A DNA stretch of 64,000 nt from Campylobacterales bacterium (GTDB lineage: Bacteria; Campylobacterota; Campylobacteria; Campylobacterales; Sulfurospirillaceae), in contig JAFGFU010000019.1 of NCBI GenBank assembly GCA_016930915.1, forward strand, positions 25,503 to 89,502, read 5' to 3'. Below are positions 61,164 through 64,000 of this stretch, piece by piece (the first letter of the stretch is position 1; every line of letters begins with the position of its first letter). Position numbers and translations under genes: made by a program. Under the pieces are notes generated by a model, which was given only the letters and a program-made list of their open reading frames with translations, had not been told where the DNA came from and did not search any database.

Positions 61164-63242
61164 TTAACCGTTACGTTTTTTAATAATTTCGTCTGCAACG
61201 TTTCTTGGAACTTCATCATAGTGATCAAATTCCATAGAATAAGACGCACGACCTTGTGTTTGAGAACGAAGATCCGTTGAGTAACCAAACATTTCAGCCA
61301 ATGGGCAGAATGCGTTAACGATTTTGTTACCGCTTCTATCGTCCATAGAGTTGATTTGTCCACGTCTTCTATTAAGGTCACCGATAACATCACCCATAAA
61401 GTCCTCAGGTGTTTCAACTTCCACTTTCATAATTGGCTCAAGAATAACCGGTTTTGCCTTACGACAACCCTCTTTAAAGCCCATTGAAGCAGCGAGTTTA
61501 AACGCCATCTCAGAAGAGTCAACCTCATGGTAACTTCCATCATAAAGTGTAACTTTAACGTCTTCCACTTTATAACCTGCGAGAACACCGCTTTGAAGTG
61601 CTTCTTTAATACCTTTATCAACCGCTGGGATGTATTCTTTAGGAACCGAACCACCTTTGATATCGTTAACAAATTCATAACCAGAACCAGGCTCTTGTGG
61701 CTCAAGTTTAAGATAAACGTGACCATACTGACCACGACCACCTGATTGTTTTGCGTATTTGTACTCTTGATTAACTGTTGCACGGATGGTCTCACGGTAA
61801 GCAACTTGTGGTTGACCCACTTCTGCACTTACTTTAAACTCTCTGAGCATACGATCAACAAGAATTTCTAAGTGAAGCTCACCCATACCAGAAATAATAG
61901 TTTGACCACTCTCTTCATCAGTTTCAACTCTAAAACTTGGATCTTCTTGAGCCAATTTTTGAAGTGCAATACCCATTTTCTCTTGATCTGCTTTAGTTTT
62001 AGGCTCAACCGCAACAGAGATAACAGGATCTGGGAATACCATTCTCTCTAAGATTACAGGATCTTTTTCACTTGCAAGTGTATCTCCTGTAAGAGTATCT
62101 TTAAGACCTACAACCGCACCAATCTCTCCAGAGTGAAGTACTTTAATCTCTTCTCTTTTGTTTGCATGCATTTTAAGAAGACGGCCAATTCTCTCTTTTT
62201 TATCTTTGGTGGTATTGTATGCATAACTTCCACTTTCCAATGAACCACGGTAAACACGAACGAAGGTTAACTGACCAACGAATGGATCGGTCATAATTTT
62301 AAATGCAAGCGCTGCAAACTCACCCTCATCGGTTGAATCAACGACACACTCACGTCCATCTTCATACTCACCCTTAATCGCATGCACTTCAGTAGGGGCT
62401 GGCATATAATCAACAACAGCATCTAGCATCGGTTGAACACCTTTGTTTTTAAACGATGTTCCACAAATCATAGGGATAAATGTCATTGCTAAACATCCCG
62501 CTTTAATACCTGCCTTAATCTCTTCTTTAGTGAGCTCTTCGCCACCGAGGTATTTTTCCATTAATGCATCACTGGTTTCAGAGACAGCTTCAACCATTTT
62601 TTCACGGTATTCTTTTGCTTTATCCGCAAGCTCTGCTGGAATCTCAACCACTTGATAGTTTGAACCCATTGCAGCATCATCATCCCAAACCAGTGCTTTC
62701 ATCTCAACGAGATCAACAACACCTTTGAAGGTATCTTCTGCACCAATAGGAATTTGGATTGGCACTGGATTCGCTTTCAAACGTGTTTTGATTTGTGATT
62801 CAACATTATAAAAGTTTGCTCCAACACGGTCCATTTTATTGACATAAACCATTCGTGGAACTTGATAGCGATTTGCTTGTCTCCATACCGTTTCAGACTG
62901 AGGCTGAACACCACCAACAGCACAAAAAACAGCAACTGCACCATCTAAAACACGCATAGAACGCTCAACTTCAATAGTGAAGTCAACGTGGCCTGGGGTG
63001 TCAATAATATTAATTTGGTGGTCTTTCCATGTACATGTAGTCGCAGCAGAAGTAATGGTGATACCTCTTTCTTTCTCTTGTTCCATCCAGTCCATTGTTG
63101 CAGCGCCATCATGTACTTCACCAATTTTATGAGACATTCCGGTATAAAAAAGGATTCTTTCTGTTGTTGTGGTTTTACCGGCATCGATGTGCGCAGCAAT
63201 ACCGATATTACGTACCATGCTTATAGGGGTATTTCTTGCCAT
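61164..63242 (-). CDS. fusA: Elongation factor G
   Basis: 692 residues, full length. GTPase motifs AHIDAGKTT (G1), DTPGH (G3) and NKMD (G4) are visible, as are domains II-V. It moves tRNAs and mRNA through the ribosome. Third gene of the rpsL-rpsG-fusA cluster; no tuf gene follows. Confidence 0.97.
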   Translation of the reverse strand: MARNTPISMVRNIGIAAHIDAGKTTTTERILFYTGMSHKIGEVHDGAATMDWMEQEKERGITITSAATTCTWKDHQINIIDTPGHVDFTIEVERSMRVLDGAVAVFCAVGGVQPQSETVWRQANRYQVPRMVYVNKMDRVGANFYNVESQIKTRLKANPVPIQIPIGAEDTFKGVVDLVEMKALVWDDDAAMGSNYQVVEIPAELADKAKEYREKMVEAVSETSDALMEKYLGGEELTKEEIKAGIKAGCLAMTFIPMICGTSFKNKGVQPMLDAVVDYMPAPTEVHAIKGEYEDGRECVVDSTDEGEFAALAFKIMTDPFVGQLTFVRVYRGSLESGSYAYNTTKDKKERIGRLLKMHANKREEIKVLHSGEIGAVVGLKDTLTGDTLASEKDPVILERMVFPDPVISVAVEPKTKADQEKMGIALQKLAQEDPSFRVETDEESGQTIISGMGELHLEILVDRMLREFKVSAEVGQPQVAYRETIRATVNQEYKYAKQSGGRGQYGHVYLKLEPQEPGSGYEFVNDIKGGSVPKEYIPAVDKGIKEALQSGVLAGYKVEDVKVTLYDGSYHEVDSSEMAFKLAASMGFKEGCRKAKPVILEPIMKVEVETPEDFMGDVIGDLNRRRGQINSMDDRSGNKIVNAFCPLAEMFGYSTDLRSQTQGRASYSMEFDHYDEVPRNVADEIIKKRNG

Positions 63243-63322
63243 TGTCGTTTCCTTAAATGTAGTAGGGGTAAAAATTGAGAAATGAGAGAGAGCGCAAACA
63301 GTGTTTCGCTCTCATCATCATT

Positions 63323-63820
<498 letters not shown>

Positions 63821-63865
63821 TTACTCAAATGATGTCAAAACAACGGACATCACCTGTGGTTAAAT

Positions 63866-64000
63866 TTATTTAGCTTTTGGTCTTTTGGTACCGTATTTAC
63901 TTCTAGACACCGTTCTTTTTGCAACACCTGAAGTATCAAGTGCACCACGGACGATATGATACTTAACACCTGGTAAATCTTTTACCCTACCGCCACGTAC
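63866..64000 (-). CDS. rpsL: 30S ribosomal protein S12, C-terminal part
   Basis: The last 44 codons are visible: [19 protein letters not shown], then [17 protein letters not shown]. The start lies beyond the window. [10 protein letters not shown] is an S12 hallmark. Confidence 0.95.
   Translation of the reverse strand, partial: VRGGRVKDLPGVKYHIVRGALDTSGVAKRTVSRSKYGTKRPKAK

Overview
The window is a stretch of a bacterial chromosome that looks like Sulfurospirillum or a close relative (Campylobacterota). The grounds are low G+C, an epsilon-specific UPF0763 protein, a CetB/CetA-type energy-taxis pair, a Pgp2/Csd6-type cell-shape carboxypeptidase, a TorA/monohaem cytochrome pair and the rpsL-rpsG-fusA cluster. 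The genus is inferred; no 16S gene is present.

Positions 1-23958 are host DNA: the end of an Fe-S protein gene, hemN, a UPF0763 gene, argF and hemB (minus strand), ribA and mscL (plus), sodB, a NIT-domain chemoreceptor, rsmG with small genes and a degenerate GGDEF protein, alr, an L,D-carboxypeptidase, the PAS/chemoreceptor pair, an outer-membrane porin, and a histidine kinase / substrate-binding protein / response regulator set. This last set lies beside a monohaem cytochrome c and a TMAO-reductase-like molybdoenzyme gene (torA) that has lost its 5' part.

Positions 23959-57989 (about 34 kb) are a Mu-like transposable prophage. Its left end carries a LexA-like repressor with a membrane-protein gene behind it, and a textbook early promoter with an operator placed exactly in its spacer. 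A structured leader and many tiny early genes follow, then a MuA-type DDE transposase, a MuB-type ATPase, DUF3164, GemA and a Mor-type activator. Mu-type head genes (protease/scaffold, decoration, capsid, gp36, gp37, terminases, portal, F, G) are transcribed leftward. A P2-type contractile tail (V, W, J, I, fibre, sheath, tube, E/E', tape measure, U, X, D), lysis genes (membrane proteins, transglycosylase, Rz/Rz1 spanins) and an adenine methylase are transcribed rightward. Inside the early region, a 55-bp inverted repeat encloses a RepA/RecA-like ATPase gene and a small Cys-containing protein gene. The host sequences on the two sides do not match: beheaded torA on the left, a 27-codon stub of a tRNA-type integrase on the right. 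No 5-bp target duplication is seen, so the phage sits on a rearrangement breakpoint.

Positions 57990-64000 are host again: the integrase stub, tRNA-Arg(CCU), metNIQ (methionine import), fusA, rpsG and the end of rpsL.

The most striking window-wide signal is the 12-bp palindrome TTTACATGTAAA. It occurs 15 times exactly, plus five more copies of its 10-bp core, in host genes, intergenic hairpins and prophage genes. By base composition about 0.02 exact copies would be expected.
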